Below, piece after piece: positions 11,634-23,443 of a stretch of DNA of 64,000 nt. Under the pieces are notes generated by a model that was given only the letters and a program-made list of their open reading frames with translations, searched no databases and was not told where the DNA came from. The stretch is from Chlamydomonas reinhardtii (lineage: Eukaryota > Chlorophyta > Chlorophyceae > Chlamydomonadales > Chlamydomonadaceae). A program made the translations under genes and the position numbers. Location of the stretch: NCBI RefSeq assembly GCF_000002595.2, contig NC_057005.1, forward strand, positions 5,207,235-5,271,234. The letters run 5' to 3'. How positions within the stretch are numbered: the first letter of the stretch is position 1; every line of letters begins with the position of its first letter.

Positions 11634-12275
11634 TGCGCTGGCGGCGTTCCGTGTGTGATGTGTGCCCGGCTTGACCATTACGTACCGTCTGGGTCTTGCC
11701 GGCGCGCATCCGTTGCTGCCAGGGTGTTTACGCATCGTGCCGTAATCATGTTGCCGTATTGACGAGGTCGTATACCGCTAGCTAAGGGATGCACCCATCC
11801 GCCTGGTGAGAATGGAGGCGGCCATTCGGCCCCTTCATCCTGGCAGAGGTCGCCAACTTCCCATACCGTGCGCATTCATCTTCCTAAACTAAAGCATCTC
11901 CGATACCGTGTATAGTTCACCGCGTCTCAGTGAACTGATGCTGACTGATGGCACAACAGTCATGCACAGACATGTCTTCATTCATTATTCATACATGTAG
12001 GATCTGCCCTGGACGCCAGGGGTCGACAGGACCGAGAGGTGCTTGCGAAAGGTTGCGAAGTGATGGGCCTCCCGTCTGGGTCCAAATGGGCATTGATTGC
12101 GTTTTGGGGTGGGCACGCCCCAGTAGTGTGATTGTTCGCTTGCTGCTTGTCCTTTATATCTGTGGCAAAGTCCGGCAGAACATGCCCTTTTTGGTGTTTG
12201 TCACAGCGCATTCATCATCCACAGACCGTGCAATCACGCTGACCGCCTGTCACCCTGTGTAACCAAGTATGAAGT
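11634..12275 (+). other. 3' untranslated region of the esterase gene
   Basis: About 640 nt from the stop codon to just past the TGTAA at 12258. No coding frame is supported. Confidence 0.6.
12258..12262 (+). terminator. Poly(A) signal TGTAA for the esterase gene
   Basis: TGTAA is the usual green-algal poly(A) signal. It is the first plus-strand copy noticed after the stop codon. Confidence 0.6.
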
Positions 12276-12290
12276 TGTCACACGCTTACG

Positions 12291-12295
12291 TTACA
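12291..12295 (-). terminator. Poly(A) signal TGTAA for FAP174/MYCBP
   Basis: TTACA on the plus strand reads TGTAA on the minus strand, about 620 nt after the FAP174 stop. It lies only about 30 bp from the converging esterase signal. Confidence 0.5.
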
Positions 12296-12913
12296 AGAGC
12301 CGCCGTCCTGCGCCGCCAGCAGCTCTACATTTGCCTTTAAGTGCTTCAGTTGCCGCGCCATCAAACGCGTACAAACAGCCACCTGCATTACGGTACACAC
12401 CTTTTCGGACGGCCGCACGATCGCAACACGCACGGACACACGCCTTCTGCCCAAGCACACATGCCAACGCAAGATGGCGCACGCGGCCGCCACCACGTGC
12501 ACATCAAGTGCATAGCCTCCTCCCTCGAGAACACCTACCCGCTACCCCGCGGCGCGCTAGCACCATTAGTACTTTAGTACTGCAATGCCGCCTAATCCTA
12601 GCCAAACTAGTCATGGATATCATTCGTTGCGCTGGGGGCCGCCAGCTAGCCGCTGCACCGCATCCTTGCTTCGCCCAGATCCTTGCTCTCCTTATGCAGT
12701 CTCCGCTGCCGCCTCAAGGGACTGGACCTGTGGTCGAATTCGGAGTGGCAGGGCTAGGCATGTCAGTGTGGCGCGGCTGCCGGTGTGCAGCGCTGCCGAC
12801 GGCAGGTGCTGCGAGGCGTGGAACAGCTAGCTAGCTGCGCGCGCTCGTCGTGGTGCAGCGGTGCGGAGCAGCCAAATATACGGCAGCGCGGGCATCAGCC
12901 TAATCCATGAGTA
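12296..12913 (-). other. 3' untranslated region of FAP174/MYCBP
   Basis: About 620 nt with no supported coding frame, between the stop codon at 12914 and the minus-strand TGTAA. Confidence 0.45.
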
Positions 12914-13512
12914 CTAGGTAGACAGTTGCACTTGACATACTCCCATCGCAGAGCACGAAATGTCTGCCCACCACCACCCGCCCACGCTGCTCCTTGGACC
13001 CACCCGTGATTGGAGTTCTGCGATGAGCTGGTTCGCCTCCTCCAGTTGCTTCTGAAGTCCATCCCGCTCCGCAACCACGGCCTCGTACTCCGCTGGCGTC
13101 GGGGAGCCCAGGCACTGCTTGATGTAGCTGTCGAGGGGGGGGGGGCAAAAGCGCGGGGTAAGTACCAGGCGCCTACAGAGACTTGGACAACATGCTTTGG
13201 AAGCTTCATGCATGCACTGCTGAGCCTGCCAAGGGCAAACCTTTCTCTGAGCGTGCTTGCCACATGCCTTAGACAAGATTGTCGAGAACCCCAACTCACT
13301 CTAGCGCTGTCTTGGGCTTAGATGGCTCCTCATAGAGTTGTACAAGCACTGCAGAGCAGCGGCAAGGCAAACCGGTAAGACGGCAAGTAGCAACCAAGCG
13401 ACCTGGCTTCGCCCGCGGCCCCCAACGCATGTTGCTTACCCTTGACGAGCACATCAATGGCCCCCGCCTGCTCCAGGTACTTGCGGAAAGTCTCCTTCTG
13501 CGACTCCGACAT
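12914..13512 (-). CDS. FAP174: MYCBP/AMY-1 homologue, flagellar protein FAP174
   Basis: Three exons on the minus strand: 13512-13440, 13348-13300, 13127-12914; 111 residues, against 103 in human MYCBP. The order of motifs is the same as in MYCBP: an N-terminal FRKYLEQAGAIDVLVK, then VLVQLYEEPSKPKTALDYIKQ, then CLGSPTPAEYEAVV, followed by a coiled coil (residues about 65-85, EEANQLIAEL). In Chlamydomonas the MYCBP orthologue FAP174 is a small central-pair protein of the axoneme that can bind A-kinase-anchor-type partners (established knowledge). The last about 30 residues are Gly/Trp-rich and unlike MYCBP. A GTGGGT after codon LQSR could be a further donor, so the C-terminus is uncertain. The start codon faces the start of the RCR ligase gene 436 bp away. 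Confidence 0.88.
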
Positions 13513-13948
13513 TCTTACTGCAGCTGGTCAAGCGCTTCTTGCAGTTGGCACAATGTAACGATGATGTAAGATATTTGGTGGATAGCCTTGAGCACTTGAA
13601 AATTTGCTCGTGTGTCGACTTGACTCTCAAAATGCATGGGCCATGCTCTGATGCTCTTATGGGGATGAGCTCGCTAAAGCGAATCGTTAACGCTAGAATA
13701 GCACGTAGACGTCAACTGCCTTGAGTAACTTCAGAGCTCCAAGGCTCAAACCACGCAAACATCCATCGGGGTTGCAACACGCTGTGCTCAGGTACACGCT
13801 GTGTAGGCATTGCGGCACCACGGGCAGACATAATCCCCATGGCACGTTGTAGGAAGCCCTGACCTGCGTCCGAATAGGTCTGAGGTTGGGGGGGCACTGG
13901 CAGTAGCCACGGCCCAGCTGGCACCAGGCCCTCCTCGCTCCCACGGCG
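13513..13948. promoter_or_regulatory. Shared divergent promoter region (FAP174 and RCR ligase)
   Basis: 436 bp separate the two start codons, so both promoters and 5' leaders must lie here. No TATA box is obvious on either strand. Confidence 0.6.
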
Positions 13949-16306
13949 ATGGCCTTTCGTTGCGGGTGCTGCGGGCGCTTCTATGACCTTCACCAGCTGG
14001 CACCGGCACTGCCCAGCACATGTGCGTGCCTGATATGCACCTCGTGCGCGCGCGCCTCAGTCGAGGAGCAGCTAAGGGCCGCCACGAGCCGGTGAGGACT
14101 GGGGCAGGTACAGGTGGCAGCATCTTACCCCCGCAAGAAAGGCATCGGAATCAAGAGGCGGCCCATCCGTGTCAATCCTGGCATGAGACTGGTTTGAGTT
14201 CCCCCTGTTCGCGCCGGGATTGCAAAATGCTTCCATGCAGGGGCTTTGAGCCCCAGCCGCCAGCGCCAGCCACCCGGGACGCGGCCGCTGGTGGTGGTGG
14301 CCCCAAAGCGGGGGCTGGCGGGGGCGGCGGCGACCCCACCCCGCATCCGCCGCCCCGCGCTCGGCTGCCGTCGCTTCACCAGCCCGGGGACACAGTGCTG
14401 TACCGCACCGCGGAGGGGGCGTACGTGGAGGCGGTGAGTGGGCGCGTGGCACACATATGCACCCACCCGCGCACACCTTTGTGGCAGGAACAAGGAGCCG
14501 TACCAACTACAGCCGTGCACCTGAGGGTGGTCCGTGCTGCGCTCATTTACGATCAGTCATGCTGCGTGTGTTTGCATGTGACGTGGGTGCAGGTGGTTGA
14601 CCAGGTGGACATAAGCGTGCAGCCGCCGCAGTACGGCATACGGCTGCCCGGCGCACGTGACCTGCGCTTCACGGAGCAGCACCGCCTGCTGAGCACACAA
14701 CCACCCGCGGCGGTGGCGGCGGCTGCAGCAGGTGTGGGCGCGAGGAGCATGCCACATGTTTCGCCTGTGTGCATCAACAGCTTGTTTGGGGATTGATACA
14801 TGCGAGACTAGCTCGCGTCGCCCTTGCTTGTGTCTATGGTGGCCCGGAGACTAGTCGAATCGGAGCAGCCATACGGTACCGCATACGACATACAAGTGCT
14901 GTCTGCAGGCAATGGAGCTAGCGGCAACGGTGCAAGCGGTGGCCGCAGCAATGGCGCGCACGGCCCGCTGCAGCCGCCTCCGCCGACCGCCGCCGCCGCG
15001 CGCTGCCCCGGCTGCGGCGTGTTGCTGCCGGGCGGCCTGGCAGCGCTGCGGCCGCTGGCGCCTGACCTGGTGGCCGCGTGGGAGGCGGAGCGCACCGCCG
15101 CCTGGCTAAGAGTGCATGACGTCATCAGCTGCCCGCACCCCGGCTGCGGCGCCCTCATCATGCGCGTGCCCGCCGCCGCCGCCGCCTCCTCCTCCGCGCC
15201 CGCGTCGGCAGCGGCCTCGCCCCACACCAGCCCCTACCCCTCGCCGCCGCCGTCGCAGCGGCGGCGAATGGCGTCCCAGGGCGCGGCGGCGGCGGCGCCG
15301 CCGCAGCCGCCAGGCGGGGCCTATGGCCCAGGCGCCGCGGACCTGGCGGCGGCGGCGCGGCGGCGCGCGGCGGCAGAGGCTGCCGCTGCGCACCGCGAGC
15401 GGCACCGCTACCGCTGCAGCGCCTGTCGTGGGGACTTCTGTGACCTGTGCGGCGCCGCGCCCTACCACGGCGGCCTCACCTGCACGCAGGCGCGCTCGCC
15501 CGAGTGCCTCATGTGCGGCGACCCAGTGGAGCAGCGGGAGCGGCTGACGGCGCTACTGCCCGTGGCCGCCGCAGCGGTGGCGCGCGACGAAGACGGCGAC
15601 GGCGGAGACGCGGGCGAGGCAGAGGGCGGGCCGGGGCGGGACGGTGCCGGCGCGCAGGATGGGAGCGGGGCGGCTGCGGCGGTGGGGCCGTGGGCTGCGG
15701 CGGTGGTGCGGCGTGCTGGCCGCGGCGAGCTGCTTCGGGCGCTGCGCGGGGCTCTGGACATGGACACGAGCTGGTGCCTGGAGCGGAGGGACCTGGAGCG
15801 GGTGAGGGCGGGCGGGCAGGACGGTGGGGGGGGGAAGGGGGTCTCGGGCTTGACTGGTTAGAAGGGGTTTAGCCGTCCATGCAAGAAAGGAGGTGGAAGG
15901 AGGGCGTGGCTACAAGGGCTAGGCAGAACGGAGCGCTAGGTGCAACAGGCGCAAGTGGGGTGAAGTGGGGTCGGAAGGGCTGTGCGGGCCTGGGAAGAAT
16001 CGCCATCCTTCATGAGTGGCTACCCAAGACCCAGTACACCCCGCCAATCTGAGCTTTCAGCCTACCTACTCCACCCCGCACCAGGCGCTGCTGCACTACG
16101 GCTGCCGCACCTGCGCCGCGCCCGACTGCGCCGACAAGCGGGCGGCCATGTGCGGACTGCCGCTGCCGTGCGGCCACTGGTGCTGCGGGCTGCGGCACGG
16201 CCGCCACGCCGATGTGCCCGAGCCGGAACCCGGCAGTCACCCGCACCAGGGCCACCCGCGCTGCGTTGAGTGCGGTGCCGACCCCATCACCGGCGCAGCA
16301 CCAGCA

Positions 16307-16337
<31 letters not shown>

Positions 16338-18194
16338 GGACGGGGACAGGAGGAGCGGGAGCAGGGCTGGGGCGAGGCCGGGCGGCGGCAGGGGCGGCAG
16401 TAGCGCGGGACTGCTGCTACTGCCAGGAGCCGCTGCGCTCCGCGCCCTGCATTGAGCTGGGCTGCGGGCGGCGGCACGCGTGTCACTTGGCGTGCGCCAG
16501 TGCGCGGCTGCGTGCCGGCTACCCGGGCCCACACATCTCCTTCGGCCACCTGTACTGCCCACTGTGCCGCGACTCCGACCCGGCGGCGGGCAGCAACCTG
16601 CAGGTGCGGTGGGGCGCGTGAAACACTGCCTTGACAGGGACATGAACACGAGCGCGTGCAAACGTGCAAACACCGTGCGCGGGTGTAGGGAACACAAGGG
16701 AAGGAAACACGCAGGGACGCGTGTGTAAGGCCTGCTTGATGCAAGCAACCCCACGGAGACGGTGTTCGGGTTTGGTGCGCGGCCCACTCCTCGCTCCCGG
16801 CCCTCACGAATCCTGCGCCCCTCCCCTCCTGCCCACGCCCCCCCCCCAGGCCGCGCTGGGCCCGGTGCACCTGGATCACCCGGCACTAGCACTGGCGCTG
16901 GCGCCGCACCTGTCGCTGCGGGAGGCGGTGGCGGGCGCGGCGCGGCAGCGGCTGCGGCTGGACGCACAGCTCAAGGCCGACCCCGCGCTGCGCCCCGGCG
17001 GCAAGTACGACGGCCGGCCCGCCGACTTCGCGCTGGAGAGGCTGCTGTTCTACAAGTGCAGCAAGTGAGGGGGGCGGCGGGCTGTGCGTGTGTGTGTGTG
17101 TGTGTATGTGTGTTTTGGGGTTGACTGACGTCATCACCCGCCGCCGGCCCGTGGTGTGCCGCCGCTGTCCGGCACCGTACTGCTGCAGGTGCGCCAAGCC
17201 CTACTTTGGCGGGGCGCGGGCGTGTGGCGCCCAGGCGGAGGATGGTGAGGACGGCGGCGGCGGTGGTCACCGCGCGGACGAGCTTGTGTGTGGTGACTGC
17301 TGCGCGCAGGCCGCCGGGACCAACTGCGCCAAACACGGCACCGCCTACATCGAGTGGAAGTGCAAGTGGGTGGGGAGGAGCGGGAAGCGGACGGGTGCGC
17401 TGCACGGCATTGGAGCCACGTCACGCGTCGCATGACAGCGGGGGGCAACTGTATGGCAGGGAGCACGGGGGAGGGAAACACGCAGGACTGCGTACCGCGT
17501 ATGGATGTGTGCGTGCGTGCGTGCGTGTACGGCAGGAGCATGGCATGACAGGCATTGCATACTGTAGCATGCAAAATGCGCTGAGGGCGTTGCTGCTATG
17601 TCTATGAATGTACTGCCTGGCTGCCTGTTGTGTGCAGGTACTGTTGCAGTATGGCCACCTGGTTCTGCTTCGGCACCACCCACATGTGCAACAAGTGCCA
17701 CCAAGGTGCGTGCGTGGCCACCGCGTCTGTGCGTGTGTCTGCAGGGCTGAGGGCGGAAGCCTGCGGGCGCATAGCCGACCCGGTTTTGGGGAGGGGGGTG
17801 GAGGGGGTAGGATGGGGAAGTATGGGCAGGGGCAGGGAAGGGGCGGCCGGGCGCGGCGCACTTGAGACACGCGTGAATCCGTGTTGGGGAGGGCCCGGGC
17901 ATCGCGGACTCGACATGGGCGCATCACATCAAACCCGCCCTGTGCTGGGAGCCTGGCACAACTGTCCTGAGTAGGCTTGGCTTGGCTGCACCCATGCGCA
18001 ATGCAGACCCGTTCAACCTCCGTGGCGTTGGCCGGGACGGCGGCGGTGGCGCTGGCGCTGGCGGCGCTGGTGGTGGCGGCGGCGCGGCGGAATGCCGCGA
18101 CCCGCGCTGCAGTCTGCGTGCCCGCAGCATCCCGCACCCGCCGCCGGGGCAGGAGGCGTGCCTGGGCTGCGGCATGTGCCGGGCGGGGCTGTGA
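13949..18194 (+). CDS. RING-Cys-relay (MYCBP2/PHR-type) E3 ubiquitin ligase with RING- and IBR-like clusters
   Basis: Nine exons: 13949-14091, 14241-14433, 14593-14731, 14909-15801, 16085-16603, 16850-17064, 17189-17365, 17638-17705, 18007-18194; 844 residues. The N-terminus has a RING-like cluster (CGCC, CACLICTSC; residues about 5-35). Residues 191-350 hold CPGC, CPHPGC and an IBR-like CSAC...FCDLC...H...C. The C-terminal RING runs from residue 566 (CCYC) to 617 (CPLC), with GPHISFG before the last pair. The tandem-cysteine domain follows: YKCSKCAKPYFGG, RACGAQ (Cys713), ELVCGDC, then KYCCSMATWFCFGTTH (Cys770) and NKCH (His781). These match human MYCBP2 Cys4520, Cys4572 and His4583 as I recall them, so thioester relay to Thr/Ser substrates is predicted. 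The RCC1 and PHR domains of animal PHR proteins are absent. An alternative exon-5 start is at 16061 (same phase). Confidence 0.88.
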
Positions 18195-18992
18195 GCGAGA
18201 GGGTGAGTGCGAGGCGGTGACTGCTGTGTTGTGGAGTACTTTCGGGGGGCGCAGAGCGAGCTGGGGCATTGTGGAGGAGGCCTAGAGCCGGTGGGGTGGG
18301 CGGCACCAGAAGCGGTGATGGGAACGGACCGCGCGCGATCTCAAACATGGCATACGTGGTGTTTAAATTGCGGTGGGCGGGATAGTTGGGACTCGGATCT
18401 GTTGCCGGAGCGGCGGTGTCGTGTTTGGGCGGGAGCCGTTGCAGCTCAGGGTGCCTCGGGGCGTATGTACGCATGAGGCGGAGTGGAACATTGGTGACAG
18501 CAGGCGCAGGTGCGCAGGTGCATGCCGGATGCGGCGTTTGTCTAAGCCTAGGCCCACCACCATTGCGGCCGCACTTGCCTCGCGTCTCGCGTCCCCGGCC
18601 GGCGTGGCACCAGCTGCAGGCTCGGGAGGCTTTTAACAACGACCTCCTAAGCGACTCGTAGTGGGACCAGATGCGGTACACGACTGGTGCCGATGACCGG
18701 TGTCGATGACCGGTGCGGACTTACGTCATCCTTTTAAGGTGGTTGACGCCTTGACCTTGACCCGCTTTTGGCGCTGCATGCACTGCACGCGAGTGACTGA
18801 ATTCTAGACAGCGACTTCAGGCCTTAAACCTCTACGGTAGTCAACAGCCGTTCGCGACCAGCGAACGCGGCCAGCACGGCAGCACCGGCCTTCGTCGGCA
18901 GACGTTCGTGGACAGACTACGGTACCGCGCAATCCCTTAAGAAGTAAGGTAGGTAGGGCAGCGTTCGCGCGGTCGCGGTCGGCCGCAACGTG
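18195..18992 (+). other. Intergenic: RCR 3' flank and hydrolase promoter
   Basis: 800 bp with no supported gene. No TGTAA was found for the RCR gene. Two near-repeats of cgatgaccggtg lie at about 18690-18715. Confidence 0.45.
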
Positions 18993-21900
18993 ATGACGCG
19001 CACCGCGGAGTGCAGCGGCGACTCGGCAGCAGGCAGCTGCACACCGCCACTGCCCGCTGCTAGCGCCCACCAAAGGGCGGCAGCACAGCAGCCTCAGAAG
19101 GCAGGCCAGCAGGAGGATGCGGTGGCCGCTTCGGTGCGGCGTCGCTATGGCGAGGGCTTCCGCCCGTGCGTCTTCACGAGTCGCCGGATGAGCCTGACGC
19201 AGAGCGCGTCGCAGCTCCCGCTCGACTACAGCCGCCGCGCGACGCTGCTGCTACTGCGCCTGGTCGCGGCAGCGGCGGCGTTCGCGGCTGCAGCTGCCGG
19301 CCTCGCGGCGGCGGCGCTGTGGCTGTTGGGCTGGCGACAGCTGCTGGTGCTGCTGGTGGCGGCGGAGGCCGCGTTTGCGGTACACTACAGGCGCAAGTGA
19401 GTACGGCGGGGGAAGAGCATGGGGCAGGCCTTGGGGCAGGCTAGGGACACGGGCATGCGAGGACGGCAAAGCTTCGGCCGTACGGGCGGCCCAGGGAGGT
19501 AGGGGGCATGTCACCATCTCTAGCTGTGTCACCCCACCATCATCTATCTGCCACCACCGCTGCTGTCAGGCACGCGCTGCTCAGTGCCCAGCCCGCGCCG
19601 CACGCCCCGCCCGGGGACAGACACCAGCCCCTGCGTGACTTTGAGCGCCTGTTGGAGGTGCGTGTGTGTGTGTGTGCTTGTGTGTGCGTGCATATGCACA
19701 CGTGTGTGTATGCCCACGTGCGTGCGCATATGCCGTATGTGCGGACGTGTGAGAACCAAGTAAGTACCAGTTGTGTGCGGGCGTGTGTCGCAAAAGATGC
19801 TGCTGAAAAGCTGGACCGAGTGCAGGAGCACCCAATCTGACGCGTATGCATGACGTGTCAGTGCCCGTGCGACACCCAGCCCCTGCCCCCCCCCCGGACG
19901 TCGGCACTTCACTTCATATTTGATACACACCATCCCATGGATGGCTACCCCCCCCACTGGCCCCCCACACATGCAGCTGTCGACCTACTGGGCATCTAAA
20001 TTCGACGCGCGCGTGTACCTGTCCACCTGGTTCTGTGGCGCTGACTACCGGCTGATCCGGCGCGACAACGTGGCCGAACTCATCGCCTACGGGTTCTGGT
20101 ACAAGAGCAGGTGAGGCAGCAGGGCAGGAGAGGGAGGGGAGGGGAGGGAGGCGGAGGCTGTGATGGTCACAGGCACAGTGGCACACATGCGCCCTGCGCG
20201 CCTCACGCCCCCCACCGCCCCCACCGTCTGCCTGTGTGCCTGTGTAGGTCTGAGATGGAGGCCGCCGGCCTGGGTCCGATGCTGCGGCAGTGCGTGTCGG
20301 CTCTGGAGTGCGCCTTCCGCATCTCGCTGCCGCCCGGCCACCAGCCCGGCTTGCGCTGCATGTACCACCTGTGGGAGCCGCTGCGGACCATCTACCGGCC
20401 CCTGACATTCTACGCCGCCACAGAGGCGCTGGCGCTACTCACGAAGGCGCTGCTGCTAGCCATGGGATGCAGCCTCAGCAGGCAGAGCACGGCGGTGGCG
20501 GAGGAGACCGCGGCGGCGGGAGGCGGGGCCGGGAGGGGGCTGGGCATGCTGGTCGCCACGGCGGGGCTGGAGCGGTGTCGGTTGCCAAAGGAGGGCAAGG
20601 AGCAGGAAGCAGGTGGTACGGCCCCGGCGCCGGTGCTGCTGCTGCACGGAATCGGTCTGGGTCTCCTGCCGTACGTCAACCTCATCAGGTGCGGTGCGGA
20701 GGGCGGCGTGTGCGTGCCAAGTGTTTGTATGGCGGGGTTGTGTGTGTGGGCTGCGGACTGGTGGCGTGGAGTCCTGAGTCCGCAGTCAAACATACTGGTT
20801 TCAGGCTGCGTGTGTAGTGTGTACCCATGCTATACTCCCGGACCCTCTTGAGTCCTGAGCGCAATTCAGTAAACGCCGTGGCCCTGGGATGTGTGACGCA
20901 ATACGTCTCGCACACGCAGGCAGATGCTTGCCGCTGGCCTGCCGCTGGTGGCTGTGGAGTACAAGCACGTGAGCATGCGGCTGTGCTCCGTCATCCCCTC
21001 CGCCGACGACATAGCGCTGGCCGCGGCGGCGCTGCTGTCGAGGCTGGGCGTGTCGGGGGCGTGTGTGGTGGCGCACAGCTACGGCACCTTCGTGGCGTCA
21101 CGGCTGGCACAGCTGCGGCCAGACACGCTGCAGAGCCTGGCGCTGCTAGACCCCGTGTGCTTCGGGTAAGGAACGACAGCAGCAGCCGAGCGAAGCGATT
21201 TTGGTTGGAAATGCTCGTGTCAACTATCAATGCACCTGACACGGTCCGTCCATTCCTGTTTCACCTCCGCAGTATGTTCATGCCTCACCTTCTCGCCAAC
21301 TTCATCTACCGCCAGCCCCGCGCCAGCTCGCTGTCGGTGTGGGCCAAAGACGTGCTGTTCAACTTCGTGTCGCGGGACCTGCACTGCGCCGCCGCACTGT
21401 GCCGCCGCTTCTACTGGAGCGACGTAAACCTGTGGCCGCAGGTGCGGGTGGTAGGCAGGAGGGCGGGGGCGTCGGGAAGTGCTGGGTTAGTTGGGTGATG
21501 GACGAGCAGGAAAGTGATTTATGGATAGCGAGACTGAATGTCACCCTCCCTGGGCTGACCGACCCTCGCGCCCCCCCCTCCCCCACCCTCCTGCTCACAC
21601 TCACAGGACCTGCCGGGCCGCACACTGGTGGTGATGGGCGCACGCGACCACCTGGTGCACGTCATCGAGGTGTGCGTGTGTGGGCGTGTTTTTGTGCGTG
21701 GGCGTGTGCGTGGGCGTGTTTGTGTGCGTGTGCGTGTGCCAGCGCGTGTACGTGTGCGTGTGTGCGTTTGTGCGGGATTGTTGTGGGGTGCGCTGTGTGG
21801 ACACAAACGCTGTGCGAGGTTGGTGGTTTTATGCGAGCAAGCAGCAGCACAGCAGCAGTAAGGCATGCGCGACTGGGCTCCTTGTAAAGCCCGCATGCGG

Positions 21901-23443
21901 CCCCGCCTGCTGCTCCCGTATGTTGCCTTAACCGCCCCCGCCCCACCGCGACCCCATCCACCCGCCCCCAGGTGGTGGACACGCTGATGTTCTACGCCGC
22001 CCGCATCATGTTCCACCCGGGCCACGCGCACATGCAGATGCTGGTGGACACAGCCTGGATGCAGCAGGTGAGGAGGCGTGGCGAAGTTGGGGCGGGGCGG
22101 GGCGAGGCGGGGCGGGGCATGGCGGGGAAGGAGGATGGCAGGACGGAGAGCACGGGCGGGTGTGTGGTGGCGCCTCGATGGCAGGGCACATGCCGCCAGC
22201 AGTGCCCGTCTGCTCGAGCAGCGAGCAGCACAAGCTCCGGCGTTTCCCTCGGCTGTGCGTCGTGTTTGTAAGCTGCCCTACAGTGTCAGACAACGCCGCG
22301 CATGGCGCTACCTGCCACCCTCCCAAATTGTGGACGCAGGTTGTGGTTGAAATCCGGGCCATGGCCACTGCGGGCTCGGGTGCGGCGGGCGCACACGAGG
22401 TGGAGCGTCGGCTGCTGGCCGCGAGCAGCAGCACCGCGACAGCCGCCGTCGCAACTGCGCCCGCCGCCACTGCTGGCCCCGCGCCTGCCGCGGCCGCCGC
22501 CGAGGCGGCGGATGCCGGCGTGGAGCAGCAGGAGCCGTTTCCCTCCGGAGCTGGCACGCGGGCGGCGGCGCCGGCCGTGGTGACCAAGGCTGAGGATGGC
22601 GAGGATGACGCGGACGCGTTCGCCCCGCTGACGCCTGTGCGCGCACACAAGCCGCCGCGGCTCGGGGGTAGCGGTGGCATACGCCGCGCGGCCAGCAGCA
22701 ACCTGCCGCCACTGCTGGCGTCACGGCCGCGGCCGCGGCTCCTGTCCACGGCTTCGACCGCTTCCGCCGCACTGGGCGCGGCGGTTGCGACTGCAGGGGC
22801 GAATGCGGCGGCAGACGCGGCGGCGGAGCTGGCACCCACGAGCGGCTCTGCCATCCTGTACTCCAGTCCTGGACGTCGTGGGCTGCCGGTCGCGGTTCGC
22901 AGCAGCCATGCCGTTTCAAGTTCCGAGTGCCTGGGCAGCAGCAGCCGCAATAGCAGTATTAGCCGTGACAGTAGCAATGGCAATGACAGCAGCAGCGGGC
23001 AGGGCGGCGGTGGCGGTGCTCGTGACAGCCTGGAGGTGGTGCGGCGGCCGCGCATACGCCGTGTGTCATCCGCAGCGCCCTCCAGCTGCCACCACCAGCT
23101 GCCCCAGCAGCAACAGCCCGCAGAGGCGACAGCGCCAGCGCCAGCGGGCCTGCCGCCGCTGGCACTGCACTCGGCTCAGTCGTTGCCGCTTCCGCGCCCC
23201 TGCACGCAGCCCGTGTGGCGTCATGGCCAGGCCACTGCGCGCCCGGGGGCAGGCGGCGGCAGGACCCACGAGACCTGCTGGGCAGGCGGCCCACCGGTGT
23301 GTGTCGACGACACGCCGTCGAAGCCGTCGGACACAGCAGGTGCGGCAGCGGCAGCGGCTGCGGCAGGCGCGGCGGCGGGGGCGGCGGCGGAGGCGCAGGG
23401 AAGGCGGCAACTGACGCCGTTTGCGGGCATGCAAGCGGCCTAG
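18993..23443 (+). CDS. Membrane-anchored alpha/beta hydrolase, paralogue 1
   Basis: Nine exons: 18993-19396, 19570-19657, 19977-20110, 20248-20688, 20920-21165, 21273-21441, 21607-21669, 21972-22067, 22340-23443; 914 residues. Two hydrophobic helices lie at about residues 84-130. The hydrolase core has the oxyanion strand PVLLLHGIGLGLLPY, the nucleophile elbow AHSYGT (Ser409) and GARDHLVHV (Asp508). A candidate His lies in HPGHAHM (530-535). The last exon (about 370 residues) is Ala/Ser/Gly-rich and looks disordered. The fold implies an esterase, lipase or peptidase at a membrane, and the substrate is not deducible. All eight introns have counterparts in the paralogue at 25062-31745. The GTG just before the ATG is not used as the start here. 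Confidence 0.85.
19658..19760 (+). repeat. TG-rich intron tract
   Basis: Imperfect (GT)n/(GTGC)n at the start of intron 2 of hydrolase 1. Confidence 0.7.

Noticed and set aside
12957-13023. A further intron near the 3' end of FAP174
   Set aside because: GTGGGT follows LQSR, but the nearest acceptor would give an intron of about 40 nt, and the in-frame reading already ends at a stop giving a normal family length. Left as an uncertainty of the C-terminus.
22006-23055. 349-codon minus-strand open frame
   Set aside because: Antisense of hydrolase 1 exons. Low-complexity only.
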